Below are positions 26,751-35,984 of a stretch of 64,000 nt of DNA, piece by piece. The position numbers were made by a program, and so were the translations under genes. The notes under the pieces are model-generated. The model was given only the letters and a program-made list of their open reading frames with translations, was not told the origin of the DNA and searched no databases. This stretch comes from Aeromonas sanarellii. GTDB lineage: Bacteria > Pseudomonadota > Gammaproteobacteria > Enterobacterales > Aeromonadaceae. Position 1 is the first letter of the stretch. Every line of letters starts with the position of its first letter. Location: assembly GCF_000820085.1 (NCBI RefSeq), contig NZ_CDBN01000098.1, positions 62,001 through 126,000 on the forward strand, written 5' to 3'.

Positions 26751-27581
26751 ATGCTGCCACTTCCCGATGCCCTGATCTGGGCCGCCCTTGCCCTGGCCGT
26801 ACTGCTCTGCCTCGCCCGCCAACGCACACCCGGCCTTATCCTGCTGGGCATCGCCCTGCTCGGTGCCCTTGCCCTTGGCCGCATCACGCCTCCGGCCCTG
26901 CTAATCAGCCTCGCCGGACTGCTGCTGGCCTGGCAGACTCCCCGCCTGCCGCCACCCTGGCGCCCGATGGCCCTCGCCCTGGTGCTGCTCTGGGCCGTCG
27001 CCCTGACCCTGCATCTCGTCCCGGGGTTCAGCAATCTGAAGGTGCTGGACCAGGTGCGGGCCGGCCCCGCCAGCGTGCCGTTCAACATGTACCTCAATCT
27101 AGACAAGCCGCTGATCTTCTTCGGCCTGTTGCTGGCCTGGCCCGCGCTGCCGGGTCCGGGTGGTCCCCTGCGCTGGCGCCCGCTGGCCCTGCTGCTGTTG
27201 CCGCTGTCGGCCCTGCTGATCACCGCCTGGCAACTGGGGGCCCTGAGACCCGAGGTCGGTCTGCCTCACTGGTGGTGGCTGTTCGCCCTCAACAACCTGC
27301 TGTTCACCTGCGTGGCGGAGGAGGCGCTGTTCCGGGGCTTTCTCCAGCAGGCCATCACCCGGCGCACCCGGGTCTGGCTGGGCATTCTCATCGCCAGCCT
27401 GCTGTTCGGGGTGGCACACCTGGCCGGCGGCCCGCTGCTAGTGTTGTTCGCCACCCTGGCGGGGGCCTGCTACGGCCTGGCGTTCCAATGGAGTGGCCGC
27501 CTCGGCGTCGCCATCCTGCTGCACTTCCTGTTCAACTTCGCCCACCTGGCCCTGTTCACCTATCCGCTGGCCAGCCGCTAA
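26751..27581 (+). CDS. CPBP-family intramembrane metalloprotease/glutamic endopeptidase
   Basis: A 276-residue polytopic membrane protein with the Abi/CPBP motifs in order: EEALFRG (about residue 190), FGVAHLAGG (about 221) and HFLFNFAHL (about 260), the Glu/His residues of the Rce1-like active site. Bacterial members are linked to bacteriocin self-immunity or protein processing; no bacteriocin gene is nearby. AAGGAG lies just before ATG 26751. It is monocistronic and convergent with the DUF4426 gene. Confidence 0.88.
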   Translation: MLPLPDALIWAALALAVLLCLARQRTPGLILLGIALLGALALGRITPPALLISLAGLLLAWQTPRLPPPWRPMALALVLLWAVALTLHLVPGFSNLKVLDQVRAGPASVPFNMYLNLDKPLIFFGLLLAWPALPGPGGPLRWRPLALLLLPLSALLITAWQLGALRPEVGLPHWWWLFALNNLLFTCVAEEALFRGFLQQAITRRTRVWLGILIASLLFGVAHLAGGPLLVLFATLAGACYGLAFQWSGRLGVAILLHFLFNFAHLALFTYPLASR

Positions 27582-27610
27582 GCCCGGGGGAACGGCCCCC
27601 TGCGGATAAA

Positions 27611-27641
27611 AAAATGCCCCGAACCTGCCGGTTCGGGGCAT
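27611..27641. terminator. Bidirectional terminator between CPBP and DUF4426 genes
   Basis: A perfect 12-bp stem ATGCCCCGAACC/GGTTCGGGGCAT with loop TGCC is followed on the minus strand by seven T. Confidence 0.9.
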
Positions 27642-27658
27642 CCCATCTCACAGAGCGC

Positions 27659-28078
27659 CTAGTCGACGTAGAAGGTCTGCTGGAAGCTCAGCGTCTGCTG
27701 CTGCCCCTCCCCCATGATCGTCAGGGTGAACTGGTAGGTGTCCTCGTTGCGGTAGGGCAACACCGCCAGGTAGTAGATGGAATCCCCCTCCTTCACCTCC
27801 TGGAAGCTCAGGGTACGGATGGTGCCGGTGAGGTTCTTGGCCTCCCCGCTGATCCCCACTGCCTGCGCCACCCCCTGCTTGTTCTGCACCGCGATGTTGA
27901 CGATGCCGTTGTAACGGCTGCGCTCCAGACCATAGGCCTTGGCCACCTCGGGGGTGAGGAAGCTGGAGTTGAAGGCGCTGTAGTGCACCTGCCAGGGGCC
28001 CAGTTCCTTCATCTGTTCGGCCCGCAGTGGCAACGTCATCAAGAGCGCCAGCAGGCAGCTCATCCAGACTGTTTTCAT
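27659..28078 (-). CDS. DUF4426 family exported protein
   Basis: A 139-residue protein with a signal peptide (MKTVWMSCLLALLMTLPLRA) and a beta-rich periplasmic domain (QVHYSAFNSSFLTPEVAKAY; FTLTIMGEGQQQTLSFQQTF). DUF4426 proteins sit at the end of yggT-yggU-type operons in gammaproteobacteria; function unknown. ATG 28078 has AAGGA upstream and follows the yggU stop by four bases, so it is translationally linked. Confidence 0.85.
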   Translation of the reverse strand: MKTVWMSCLLALLMTLPLRAEQMKELGPWQVHYSAFNSSFLTPEVAKAYGLERSRYNGIVNIAVQNKQGVAQAVGISGEAKNLTGTIRTLSFQEVKEGDSIYYLAVLPYRNEDTYQFTLTIMGEGQQQTLSFQQTFYVD

Positions 28079-28082
28079 GATG

Positions 28083-28391
28083 TCATCCTTCTCGTGTTCC
28101 ACTCTCCAGCAGGGCGGCGATCTCGGCGGGGATCTGCTTCGGCGCCTCGATGGCAACCGTCTTGTGGCGACCCAGCTCTCCCCGCACGATGCGAACCTGC
28201 CCCTTGGCCACCTTGCACTGCTTGGCCAGATACCTGATCAGGTGACTGTTGGCCTGGCCATCCACCGGCGGCGCCGTGATGGCCACTTTCAACTCGTCCC
28301 CGTGCAAACCGACGATCTGATCCCGGCTCGCCTTGGGCTGGATCATCAGATGCAATACCAGCTCGTCCCCTTCCAGCAGGACGGCGGGCAT
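28083..28391 (-). CDS. yggU: DUF167/UPF0235 family protein YggU
   Basis: A 102-residue small alpha/beta protein with the family core [20 protein letters not shown], cut as [18 protein letters not shown], and the conserved [19 protein letters not shown]. coli YggU has the same position; no function is proven. Its ATG shares one base with the yggT stop (TGATG), indicating translational coupling. Confidence 0.92.
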   Translation of the reverse strand: MPAVLLEGDELVLHLMIQPKASRDQIVGLHGDELKVAITAPPVDGQANSHLIRYLAKQCKVAKGQVRIVRGELGRHKTVAIEAPKQIPAEIAALLESGTREG

Positions 28392-28942
28392 CAGATCATC
28401 CACCACAGCTGACCGAACAGATCCCCCAACAGATAGTTTATGGCCTGCAGCGCGATGAAGGCGACCAGCACGGAGAGATCCAGCCCTCCCAGGGCGGGCA
28501 GGATGCGGCGGATCGGTGCCAGGAAAGGCTCGGTCAGCTGGTGCATCACGTATTCGATGGGGTTGCGACCCTGGCTGACCCAGCTCAGGATGGCGCGGAT
28601 CAGCAGGATCCAGAAGATCATGGAGCCCACCTTCTTCAGCACGGTGAGCAGTGCAAACAGGCTGAGGGTCAGCCAGTCTGTCAGCAGCACGTTCATGCTC
28701 TTGAGCAGCGCCAGCTTGGCGAAGGCGATGAGCAGCGCCAGCAGCACCGAGGCCATGTCCAGCCCGCCAAAGCCGGGAATGACGCGGCGCAGGGGCACCA
28801 CCAGGGGATTGGTCAGCTTGACCACCATCTGGCTCATGGGGTTGTAGAAGTCGGCGCGGGCCCACTGCAGCCAGACCCGCAGCAGTACCACCATGAGGTA
28901 GAGATCAAAAACCGTGTTAATCAAAAAGTAAGCCGTGTTCAT
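28391..28942 (-). CDS. yggT: YggT-family inner-membrane protein
   Basis: A 183-residue protein made of two repeats of the YGGT unit, each with two hydrophobic helices and an NP(M/I)-P-RR(V/I)(I/L)P segment ([36 protein letters not shown]). YggT has been associated with osmotic or membrane stress and with division-site proteins in other bacteria; the role here is open. It is 24 bp after proC and overlaps yggU by one base. Confidence 0.92.
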   Translation of the reverse strand: MNTAYFLINTVFDLYLMVVLLRVWLQWARADFYNPMSQMVVKLTNPLVVPLRRVIPGFGGLDMASVLLALLIAFAKLALLKSMNVLLTDWLTLSLFALLTVLKKVGSMIFWILLIRAILSWVSQGRNPIEYVMHQLTEPFLAPIRRILPALGGLDLSVLVAFIALQAINYLLGDLFGQLWWMI

Positions 28943-28966
28943 CCGGGCTCCTTGCTAAAAGAGGGT

Positions 28967-29791
28967 TCAAAAAAGGGTTTCCATCTCGCCGGCCCGGGTA
29001 ACGGCCGCCTGCATGGCTCGTGCGGTCAGCGCCATCAGCCCCTGCTCCTGGAAGGTCTTGACGGCCTCGGCCGTGGTCCCCCCCTTGCTGGTCACCTGCT
29101 CCCGCAGGGTCTGCAGGGAGAGAGCCGGGTTCTGCTCCACCATGGCGGCGGCGCCCAGCGCCGTCTGCTGCACCAGCAGCCTGGCCTGTTCGGGGGAGAA
29201 GCCCATGGCCTCCGCCTCTTCGGCAATCGCCTGCATGAACAGGAAGAAGTAGGCCGGGGCACTGCCCGCCGCCGCGATGACGCCGTTGATGCCGGACTCC
29301 TGCTCCACCCAGAGGGTCTTGCCCACCGCCTGCATCATCTGCTCGGCGAAGTCGCGATCGGCCAGCTCGATGCCGGGCGGCGCGTAGAGCCCCGTCATCC
29401 CCAGCCCCAGCAGGGAGGGGGTGTTGGGCATGGTGCGGATGATGCGGCCATGGCCCCCCGCCATCTCCTGCAAACGCGCCACCCTGATGCCGGCGGCGAT
29501 GGAGACGAGCAGCTTGCCCGCCAGCGACCCGAGTTCGGCCACCAGCGTCGTCAGCATGCCCGCCATCAGCTGGGGCTTGACCGCCAGCACGATCACCTCG
29601 GCCTCACGGGCCGCCTCGGCATTGTCCTGGGTGACGCGAATGCCAAACCGGCTGGCCAGTTCGTCCAGCTTGGGACGGCTGGGGTTGGCGGCGATGATAC
29701 GATCGGCCGGGTAGCCGGCCTGGACGAGGCCGGCAATGATACTGCGGCTCATGTTGCCTGCGCCGATGAAGGCGAGAATTCTATGCTGCAT
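28967..29791 (-). CDS. proC: Pyrroline-5-carboxylate reductase
   Basis: A 274-residue enzyme of the last proline-synthesis step: NAD(P)-binding FIGAGNMSRSIIAG, VKPQ loop and C-terminal signature (TTAEAVKTFQEQGLMALTARA, cut as AEAVKTFQEQGLMALTARA). ATG 29791 is preceded by AGCAGGAG. Two diverged copies of this ribosome-binding-site/ATG start region lie 76 and 142 bp upstream, and the nearer one opens a 28-codon frame that overlaps the proC start. Confidence 0.96.
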   Translation of the reverse strand: MQHRILAFIGAGNMSRSIIAGLVQAGYPADRIIAANPSRPKLDELASRFGIRVTQDNAEAAREAEVIVLAVKPQLMAGMLTTLVAELGSLAGKLLVSIAAGIRVARLQEMAGGHGRIIRTMPNTPSLLGLGMTGLYAPPGIELADRDFAEQMMQAVGKTLWVEQESGINGVIAAAGSAPAYFFLFMQAIAEEAEAMGFSPEQARLLVQQTALGAAAMVEQNPALSLQTLREQVTSKGGTTAEAVKTFQEQGLMALTARAMQAAVTRAGEMETLF

Positions 29792-29933
29792 CCTGGACTC
29801 CTGCTGATGAAATGGCTGCGAAGCCCGGCATGCCCGCCCCGATAAGGACGAGGGTTCTCTGCTGCATCAAACACTCCTGTTGCTGACAGCGCTGCGGATG
29901 CCCGTTCTGACCGCCCTGGGCCGGCAATGGCAT
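29781..29933 (-). repeat. Triplicated start modules between yggS and proC
   Basis: Three copies of a CAGGAG-N5-6-ATG module have their ATGs at 29933, 29867 and 29791 (proC), spaced 66 and 76 bp. The middle copy begins MQQRTLVLIGAGMPG, clearly a diverged proC N-terminus (MQHRILAFIGAGNMS). The first and middle copies are in the same frame, and the frame ends with TAG at 29783-29781, inside the first codons of proC. It looks like partial tandem duplication of the proC 5' end. Read from 29867 it is a 28-codon upstream frame that could couple or tune proC translation. Confidence 0.8.
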
Positions 29934-29991
29934 CAAACGCTCCTGTTGCCTGAAAAAAGCGCAAGCCCCGCCTGACATCGCGGGGGCCTGC

Positions 29992-30693
29992 TCATGAATA
30001 GTCGCGGGCACCGAAGATGGCGGTACCGACCCGCACCATGGTGCTGCCATGGGCGATGGCGGGCTCGAGATCCTCGGTCATGCCCATCGAGAGGGTATCG
30101 ACACTCGGGTATTGTTGCGCAAGCTCGGTGAACAGAGCCTGCATGCGTGCCATCTGGGCGGCCAGCACCGCCTCGTCACGGGTGTGCTCGGGGATCGCCA
30201 TCAGGCCGCGCAGCACCAGGCGTTCACTCCGGGCCACCAGGGCGGCCAGGCGGAAAATCTCTTGCTCCGACGTACCGGATTTGCTGCTCTCTCCGCTAAT
30301 ATTGATTTGCAGACAGATATTTAGCGGCGCCAACCCGGCAGGACGCTGGTTGTTGAGACGCTCGATGAGCTTGTCGCGATCGACGCTTTGCACCCAGTCG
30401 AACCGCTCCGCCACCAGTTTGGACTTGTTCGATTGCAGCGGGCCGATAAAGTGCCACTCTATGTCTGTGCAGGCGGCCTGCTCACGCAGGGCATCTATCT
30501 TGAGGGCCGCCTCCTGGGCGTAGGATTCGCCGAAGCGCCGCTGACCGGCGGCATAGGCGGCCTGGATGTCCACCAGCGGCTTGGTCTTGCTGACCGCCAG
30601 CAACTGGATATGATCGGCGCCACGGCCGACGCGTCGGGCAGCCTCTACAATACGTTCCTTTACCTGAAGCAGGTGCTGGGCAATCTGGCTCAT
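29992..30693 (-). CDS. yggS: PLP homeostasis protein YggS
   Basis: A 233-residue single-domain alanine-racemase-like barrel that binds pyridoxal phosphate on Lys36 (LLAVSKTKP). HFIGPLQSNK and SMGMTEDLEPAIAHGSTMVR, cut as MGMTEDLEPAIAHGSTMVR, are family signatures. It controls cellular PLP pools rather than catalysing racemisation. It is first in the operon yggS-proC-yggT-yggU-DUF4426 and divergent from pilT by 39 bp. Confidence 0.95.
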   Translation of the reverse strand: MSQIAQHLLQVKERIVEAARRVGRGADHIQLLAVSKTKPLVDIQAAYAAGQRRFGESYAQEAALKIDALREQAACTDIEWHFIGPLQSNKSKLVAERFDWVQSVDRDKLIERLNNQRPAGLAPLNICLQINISGESSKSGTSEQEIFRLAALVARSERLVLRGLMAIPEHTRDEAVLAAQMARMQALFTELAQQYPSVDTLSMGMTEDLEPAIAHGSTMVRVGTAIFGARDYS

Positions 30694-30732
30694 ATTTCGT
30701 TCGTGATCTTGTGATGGGAGAATAACAAATCT

Positions 30733-31767
30733 ATGGATATCACAGAGTTATTGGCATTCAGTGTAAAGCATAAGGCCTCGGATCTACACCTCTCCGCCGG
30801 GGTCCCTCCGATGATCAGGGTTGACGGGGAGGTTCGCAAGATCAATTTGCCCGCCCTGGATCACCGGGAAGTCCATGCCCTCATCTACGACATCATGAAC
30901 GACCACCAGCGCAAGGAGCTGGAGGAGAACTTCGAGGTGGACTTCTCCTTCGAGGTGCCCGGCATGGCGCGCTTCCGGGTCAACGCCTTCCAGCAGGCGC
31001 GGGGCTCGGGCGCCGTGTTCCGTACCATTCCGAGCACAGTCCTGACCCTGGACGATCTGGCGGCACCCGAGATATTTCGCAAGATAGCGGAGTTTCCCCG
31101 CGGCCTGGTGCTGGTGACAGGGCCGACCGGTTCGGGCAAGTCCACCACCCTGGCGGCCATGGTTGACTACATCAACGACAACTTCCACCACCATATCCTC
31201 ACCATCGAGGATCCCATCGAATTCGTGCACGAGAACAAGCGCTGCCTGGTCAACCAGCGGGAGGTGCACCGCGACACCAAGAGCTTCAGCAACGCCCTGC
31301 GCTCGGCCCTGCGGGAAGACCCGGACATCATACTGGTGGGGGAGATGCGCGACCTCGAGACCATCCGCCTCGCCATGACGGCAGCCGAGACCGGCCACCT
31401 GGTGTTTGGCACCCTGCACACCTCGTCGGCGGCCAAGACCATAGACCGTATCATCGACGTCTTCCCCGGCTCGGAGAAGGACATGGTGCGTTCCATGCTG
31501 TCCGAATCCCTGCGGGCGGTCATCTCCCAGACCCTGCTCAAGCGGATCGGGGGTGGCCGGGTGGCGGCCCACGAGATCATGATGGGCATTCCCGCCGTGC
31601 GCAACCTCATCCGGGAGGACAAGGTGGCCCAGCTCTATTCCGTCATCCAGACCGGGATGACCCACGGCATGCAGACCATGGACCAGAGCCTCAAGCAGCT
31701 GGTCAACCGGGGGATCGTCGCCGCCCTCGACGCCAAGGCCAAGGCGGTCGACCCCAACACCATTTAA
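30733..31767 (+). CDS. pilT: Type IV pilus retraction ATPase PilT
   Basis: A 344-residue hexameric ATPase that powers pilus retraction and twitching motility. Walker A GPTGSGKSTT (about 130), Asp box IEDPIEFVHENK, Walker B IILVGEMRD, His box GTLHTSSAAKTIDRIID and the C-terminal AIRNLIRE-like VRNLIRED motif are present. It precedes pilU by 23 bp in one operon, next to yggS as in Pseudomonas and Vibrio. Confidence 0.97.
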   Translation: MDITELLAFSVKHKASDLHLSAGVPPMIRVDGEVRKINLPALDHREVHALIYDIMNDHQRKELEENFEVDFSFEVPGMARFRVNAFQQARGSGAVFRTIPSTVLTLDDLAAPEIFRKIAEFPRGLVLVTGPTGSGKSTTLAAMVDYINDNFHHHILTIEDPIEFVHENKRCLVNQREVHRDTKSFSNALRSALREDPDIILVGEMRDLETIRLAMTAAETGHLVFGTLHTSSAAKTIDRIIDVFPGSEKDMVRSMLSESLRAVISQTLLKRIGGGRVAAHEIMMGIPAVRNLIREDKVAQLYSVIQTGMTHGMQTMDQSLKQLVNRGIVAALDAKAKAVDPNTI

Positions 31768-31790
31768 GCTCGCACACCCAAGGAGATGCC

Positions 31791-32900
31791 ATGGACATGG
31801 ATGTTCTGCTCGCAGCACTGGTTGAACAAAAGGGCTCGGACCTCTTCATCACGGTCGATGCCCCCCCCACTCTCAAGGTGAATGGGCGCCTGGTGCCGCT
31901 CGGAGAAACCCCGCTGGACAGACAGACCGCGCTGGCCCTGGTCAAGAGCAGCCTGGATGCCGAGCATTTCGAACGCTACCAGCACACCCGGGAGGCCAAC
32001 TACGCCATCCATCGCGAGGGGCTTGGGCGCTTTCGGGTCAGCGCCTTCTGGCAACAGGACCTGCCGGGCATGGTGCTGCGCCGCATCGAGACCCGCATTC
32101 CCACCTTCGACGAGCTGGTGCTGCCCCCGATATTGCAGGACGTCGCCATGGCCAAGCGCGGCCTGGTGCTGTTCGTCGGGGCCACGGGCGCCGGCAAATC
32201 CACCACCCAGGCGGCCATGCTCGGCTATCGCAACCAGCATGGCGACGGCCACATCCTGACGGTGGAAGACCCGGTGGAGTTCGTCCACCAGCACGGTCGC
32301 TGCCTGGTGACCCAGCGGGAGGTCGGCATCGACACCGGCTCCTTCGACGTGGCGCTCAGAAACTCCCTGCGCCAGGCACCGGACGTCATCCTGATCGGCG
32401 AGATCCGCAACCAGGAGACCATGGAGTTCGCCATCCAGTTTGCCGAGACGGGCCACCTCTGCCTCGCCACCCTGCACGCCAACAATGCCAACCAGGCGCT
32501 GGATCGCATCCTCCACCTGGTTCCCCAGGAGAAGCACCGCCAGTTCCTGTTCGATCTCTCCTTCAATCTGCGCGCCATCGTCGCACAACAACTGCTGCCG
32601 AGCATCGACGGGAGTCGCCGCTTCGCCGCCTTCGAGATCCTGCTCAACACCCCCCTCATCACCGACATCGTCCGCAAGGGGGAGATGCATCGGCTCAAGG
32701 AGGTGATGACCAAGTCCACCGAGCTCGGCATGCAGACCTTCGATCAGGCGCTGTTCACCCTGTTCTGCGCCGGCCAAATTGGCTACAGTGAGGCCCTTGC
32801 CCATGCCGACTCCGCCAACGACCTGCGACTGCTGATCAAGCTGTCGGGGCGCGAGCAGCTGGGTGCAGGTACTCTCGACAACGTCACCCTGGATGAATGA
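31791..32900 (+). CDS. pilU: PilT-like ATPase PilU
   Basis: A 369-residue PilT paralogue with Walker A GATGAGKSTT, VEDPVEFVHQHG, ILIGEIRNQETM and His box ATLHANNANQALDRIL. It supports PilT-dependent retraction. The protein is longer than PilT at the C-terminus (LSGREQLGAGTLDNVTLDE), as usual for PilU. AAGGAG precedes ATG 31791. It lies second in pilTU, and yaaA follows 31 bp later. Confidence 0.96.
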   Translation: MDMDVLLAALVEQKGSDLFITVDAPPTLKVNGRLVPLGETPLDRQTALALVKSSLDAEHFERYQHTREANYAIHREGLGRFRVSAFWQQDLPGMVLRRIETRIPTFDELVLPPILQDVAMAKRGLVLFVGATGAGKSTTQAAMLGYRNQHGDGHILTVEDPVEFVHQHGRCLVTQREVGIDTGSFDVALRNSLRQAPDVILIGEIRNQETMEFAIQFAETGHLCLATLHANNANQALDRILHLVPQEKHRQFLFDLSFNLRAIVAQQLLPSIDGSRRFAAFEILLNTPLITDIVRKGEMHRLKEVMTKSTELGMQTFDQALFTLFCAGQIGYSEALAHADSANDLRLLIKLSGREQLGAGTLDNVTLDE

Positions 32901-32931
32901 GGGGCGTGCGTCACCGCTATAAAGGATCGTT

Positions 32932-33705
32932 ATGCTGATTGTGGTTTCCCCGGCCAAGACGCTGGATTACGAGTCGCCCCTGGTGACGTCCCGTTTCACC
33001 CAACCCGAGCTGCTGGACCACTCCGCCGAGCTGATCGGCCGGGCCCGCCAGCTGAGCCCGGATCAGATCGCCAGCCTGATGAAGATCAGCGACAAGCTGG
33101 CCGGCCTCAACGCCACCCGCTTTGCCCAGTGGCAACCCGACTTCAGCCCGGCCAACGCCCGCCAGGCCTTGCTGGCATTCAAGGGGGACGTCTACACGGG
33201 GCTGGCGGCGGACGACTTCGACGACGGGGATCTCGACTTCGCCCAGGAGCACCTGCGCATGCTCTCCGGCCTCTATGGGGTGCTGCGCCCGCTGGATCTG
33301 ATGATGCCCTACCGGCTGGAGATGGGCATTCGCCTGGACAACGCGCGCGGCAAGGATCTCTACCAGTTCTGGGGCGACATCATCGCGGAACACCTGAACC
33401 AGGCGCTGGCCGCCCAGGGGGACGAGGTGCTGATCAACCTGGCTTCCGACGAATATTTCAAGTCGGTGCGCCCGAAGACCCTGCGGGGGCGCATCGTCAC
33501 GCCGGTGTTCAAGGACGAGAAGAACGGCCAGTTCAAGATCATCAGCTTCTACGCCAAGAAGGCGCGCGGCATGATGGCCCGCCACATCATCAAGCACCGC
33601 CTCACCAGGGTGGAACAGTTGACCGGCTTCAACGCCGAAGGCTACTACTTCGTACCGGAAGAGTCCGATGCCAACACCCTGATGTTCAAGCGCGCTGAAA
33701 ATTAA
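32932..33705 (+). CDS. yaaA: Peroxide stress protein YaaA
   Basis: A 257-residue DUF328 protein ([48 protein letters not shown], cut as [34 protein letters not shown]). In E. coli it limits intracellular iron-driven damage during H2O2 stress and binds DNA. AAAGGA precedes ATG 32932. It ends at its own terminator. Confidence 0.95.
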   Translation: MLIVVSPAKTLDYESPLVTSRFTQPELLDHSAELIGRARQLSPDQIASLMKISDKLAGLNATRFAQWQPDFSPANARQALLAFKGDVYTGLAADDFDDGDLDFAQEHLRMLSGLYGVLRPLDLMMPYRLEMGIRLDNARGKDLYQFWGDIIAEHLNQALAAQGDEVLINLASDEYFKSVRPKTLRGRIVTPVFKDEKNGQFKIISFYAKKARGMMARHIIKHRLTRVEQLTGFNAEGYYFVPEESDANTLMFKRAEN

Positions 33706-33782
33706 TTACACCCAGCAGGGAACCAAGTCAGGGATCCTCGGGTCTGACTCTGTGAATCCTCTGTTGTAAGCACTTTTTGTTG

Positions 33783-33808
33783 GCCGACGTTCATGCGTCG
33801 GCTTTTTT
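33783..33808 (+). terminator. Terminator after yaaA
   Basis: The stem GCCGACG/CGTCGGC with loop TTCATG is followed by TTTTTT. Confidence 0.9.
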
Positions 33809-33839
33809 CTTTTCCACCCCTCGGCAGGCGCCGGACAGC

Positions 33840-33867
33840 AGAACGGCCATCCGGGGATGGCCGTTCT
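33840..33867. other. Perfect inverted repeat at the 3' end of srmB
   Basis: AGAACGGCCATCC/GGATGGCCGTTCT with a two-base loop lies 12 bp beyond the srmB stop. No U-tract follows on the minus strand, so it may protect the mRNA end or act as a factor-assisted terminator. Confidence 0.6.
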
Positions 33868-33878
33868 GGCGGGCAGGC

Positions 33879-35099
33879 TTACTTCTTTTTCTTCTTGGCC
33901 GACTTCTTGGCATCCTTCGGCTTTTTCTTCTTCACCGGTACCCGCGCCTCCTTGTGCCTGGGGCGCAGCTCGTCGATCACCCGGCGCTTGAGGCGCTCCT
34001 CGGTGTAACGCTCGATCTTGGCCACCATGGCCATGTCGTGGGCCTCCACCAGGCTGATGGCACAGCCACGGTTGCCGGCACGGCCGGTGCGGCCGATGCG
34101 GTGCACGTAGACATCGGCGCCGTAGGGCATGTCGTAGTTGATGACATGGCTGACGTTCGGCAGGTCGATACCGCGGGCGGCCACGTCGGTGGCAATCAGG
34201 AAGGGCACCTCCCCTTCGTGGAACTTGCGGATCGACTCGATGCGCTTGGCCTGCTCCATCTCGCCGCGGATCCAGGCACAGGGCACGCCTGCCGCCTGCA
34301 ACTGGCCGGAAAGCTCCGCCAATCGCTCACGGGTCTTGACGAAAATAATCGCCTTCTGGGTCTCCGGGTTTTTCAGGATATGCACCAGCAGAACCAGCTT
34401 GTGGGCGGCATCGTCCGCCAGGTGGATCCACTGGGTGATGGGGCGGCGCTCGCTGCGGGGCGGCTCGGCGTGCAGCTCAACCGGGTCTTTGAGGATCTCG
34501 CTTGCAAACTTCTCGAGGCCGGCGCCTTCCAGGGTGGCGGAAAAGAGCATGGTGTGCTTGCGGTAGCGCGCCTCTTCCACGATGCGGTTCACGTCCTTGA
34601 TGAAGCCCATGTCCAGCATGCGGTCCGCTTCATCCAGCACCAGCACCTCGATGTCGTGGCTCTCGAACTCCTCTTTCTCGATGTACTCGAGCAGACGGCC
34701 CGGGGTGGCGACCACGATGTCGGTAGTCTTGGTCAGGGCGGGCAGTTGCTCCTCGTGGCTCACGCCGCCGATGATGGTCTCGATGCTCAGATGGGTGTGC
34801 ACCGCCAGCGCCTTGGCATGGGCGCTGACCTGTAGGGCCAGCTCGCGGGTCGGAGTCAGGATCAGCATGCGGCACGGCCCCGGCTTGCGGCGCGGGAAAT
34901 CCAGCAGGTGCTGCATGGCCGGCAACAGGAAGGCGGCTGTCTTGCCGGTGCCTGTCGGGGCGGATGCCAGAATATCGCGGCCGTCCAGGGCTGGCTCCAG
35001 CACCATCTGCTGAATGGTGGTGGGGCGGGTGAATCCCATCTCGGCCAAGGCCCGGCTGAGGGCTGGATTCAGGTCGAAATCATCAAAGGACTGGCTCAT
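33879..35099 (-). CDS. srmB: DEAD-box RNA helicase SrmB
   Basis: A 406-residue helicase acting in 50S ribosome assembly. Motifs in order: Q motif GFTRPTTIQ, I APTGTGKT, Ia PTRELALQV, II DEAD, III SAT, V TDVAARGID and VI HRIGRTGR. The C-terminal tail is lysine-rich (KKKKPKDAKKSAKKKKK), as RNA-binding extensions are. It is divergent from trmN6 (yfiC), the same pair as in E. coli, which settles the choice of SrmB over other DEAD-box proteins. Confidence 0.94.
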   Translation of the reverse strand: MSQSFDDFDLNPALSRALAEMGFTRPTTIQQMVLEPALDGRDILASAPTGTGKTAAFLLPAMQHLLDFPRRKPGPCRMLILTPTRELALQVSAHAKALAVHTHLSIETIIGGVSHEEQLPALTKTTDIVVATPGRLLEYIEKEEFESHDIEVLVLDEADRMLDMGFIKDVNRIVEEARYRKHTMLFSATLEGAGLEKFASEILKDPVELHAEPPRSERRPITQWIHLADDAAHKLVLLVHILKNPETQKAIIFVKTRERLAELSGQLQAAGVPCAWIRGEMEQAKRIESIRKFHEGEVPFLIATDVAARGIDLPNVSHVINYDMPYGADVYVHRIGRTGRAGNRGCAISLVEAHDMAMVAKIERYTEERLKRRVIDELRPRHKEARVPVKKKKPKDAKKSAKKKKK

Positions 35100-35226
35100 G
35101 GCAATACTCGGTCATTAAGGAAACGGCAGATTATAGGCGATTATGCCGCCGGCTCCTATGGTGACTGTGGCTTAGCCGCTATAATCGCCGACCATTTTCA
35201 ACGGGCAGGTACAGGACGGGAGCCGG

Positions 35227-35937
35227 ATGGGACGAAGCAGCGGTTTTACCTTCAAGCAATTTCACGTCGACCACGACCGTTGCGCCATGAAGGTGGGCAC
35301 GGACGGTATCCTGCTGGGGGCCTGGGTACCGATCACCGGCGCCCGCCGGGTGCTGGACATCGGCACCGGCAGCGGTCTCATCGCCCTCATGCTGGCCCAG
35401 CGCAGCACGAACGACTGCCGGATCGACGGGGTGGAGCTGGATAAGGATGCAGCCGATCAGGCCAGGGAGAATGTCGCCGCCTCCCCCTGGCACAGCCGGG
35501 TCACCGTCATAGAGAGCGCCATTCAGGATTATCACGGCGAACCCTATGATCTGATCGTCTCCAACCCTCCCTACTTCGTGGCAGGCCAGCCATTTCGCGA
35601 TCCGGCCAGGGCCCTGGCCCGTCACACGGGAGCGCTCGATCCCCACGGATTGCTGGCCGCAAGCAACCGTCTGCTGAACCGGCATGGACAGCTGGCTCTG
35701 GTGCTGCCGACGGCGATGGCGGATGAAATTTTATGCATTTCGTCGAGTTATGATCTGCATGCGAGTTGTTATCTGGCTGTTATCACCAGGGAGGGGAAAG
35801 AGGCAAATCGTGTTTTATTGCTACTTGGCAGAGGATTAAACAAGTGCAACAGGGGTGAAATTGTCATCCATTCTGCTACCGGCGGCTATTCCGACAGATA
35901 TATCCAACTCACCAGCCCCTTCTATTTGAAGATGTAA
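35227..35937 (+). CDS. trmN6: tRNA1(Val) (adenine(37)-N6)-methyltransferase TrmN6 (YfiC)
   Basis: A 236-residue SAM-dependent enzyme modifying A37 of tRNA-Val. It starts MGRSSGFTFKQFHVDHDRCAM, cut as GFTFKQFHVDHDRCAM. SAM motif I is VLDIGTGSGLIALM, and the N6-adenine catalytic motif is SNPPYF. AGGACGGGAG precedes ATG 35227, and a TATAAT at 35180-35185 is a likely -10. It is divergent from srmB. A promoter and terminator belonging to the brnQ leader begin right after it. Confidence 0.93.
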   Translation: MGRSSGFTFKQFHVDHDRCAMKVGTDGILLGAWVPITGARRVLDIGTGSGLIALMLAQRSTNDCRIDGVELDKDAADQARENVAASPWHSRVTVIESAIQDYHGEPYDLIVSNPPYFVAGQPFRDPARALARHTGALDPHGLLAASNRLLNRHGQLALVLPTAMADEILCISSSYDLHASCYLAVITREGKEANRVLLLLGRGLNKCNRGEIVIHSATGGYSDRYIQLTSPFYLKM

Positions 35938-35945
35938 ATTTTGTC

Positions 35946-35973
35946 TTGAACTATTTTTTCACATCATTATGCT
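35946..35973 (+). promoter_or_regulatory. Sigma-70 promoter of the brnQ leader
   Basis: -35 TTGAAC (35946-35951), 16-bp spacer and -10 TATGCT (35968-35973). Transcription would begin near 35980, just ahead of the leader terminator. Confidence 0.6.
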
Positions 35974-35984
35974 GACTGCTAAAT

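Noticed and set aside
30784..31818. 344-codon minus frame opposite pilT
   Set aside because: Shadow of pilT with His/Gly/Asp-rich composition and no ribosome-binding site.
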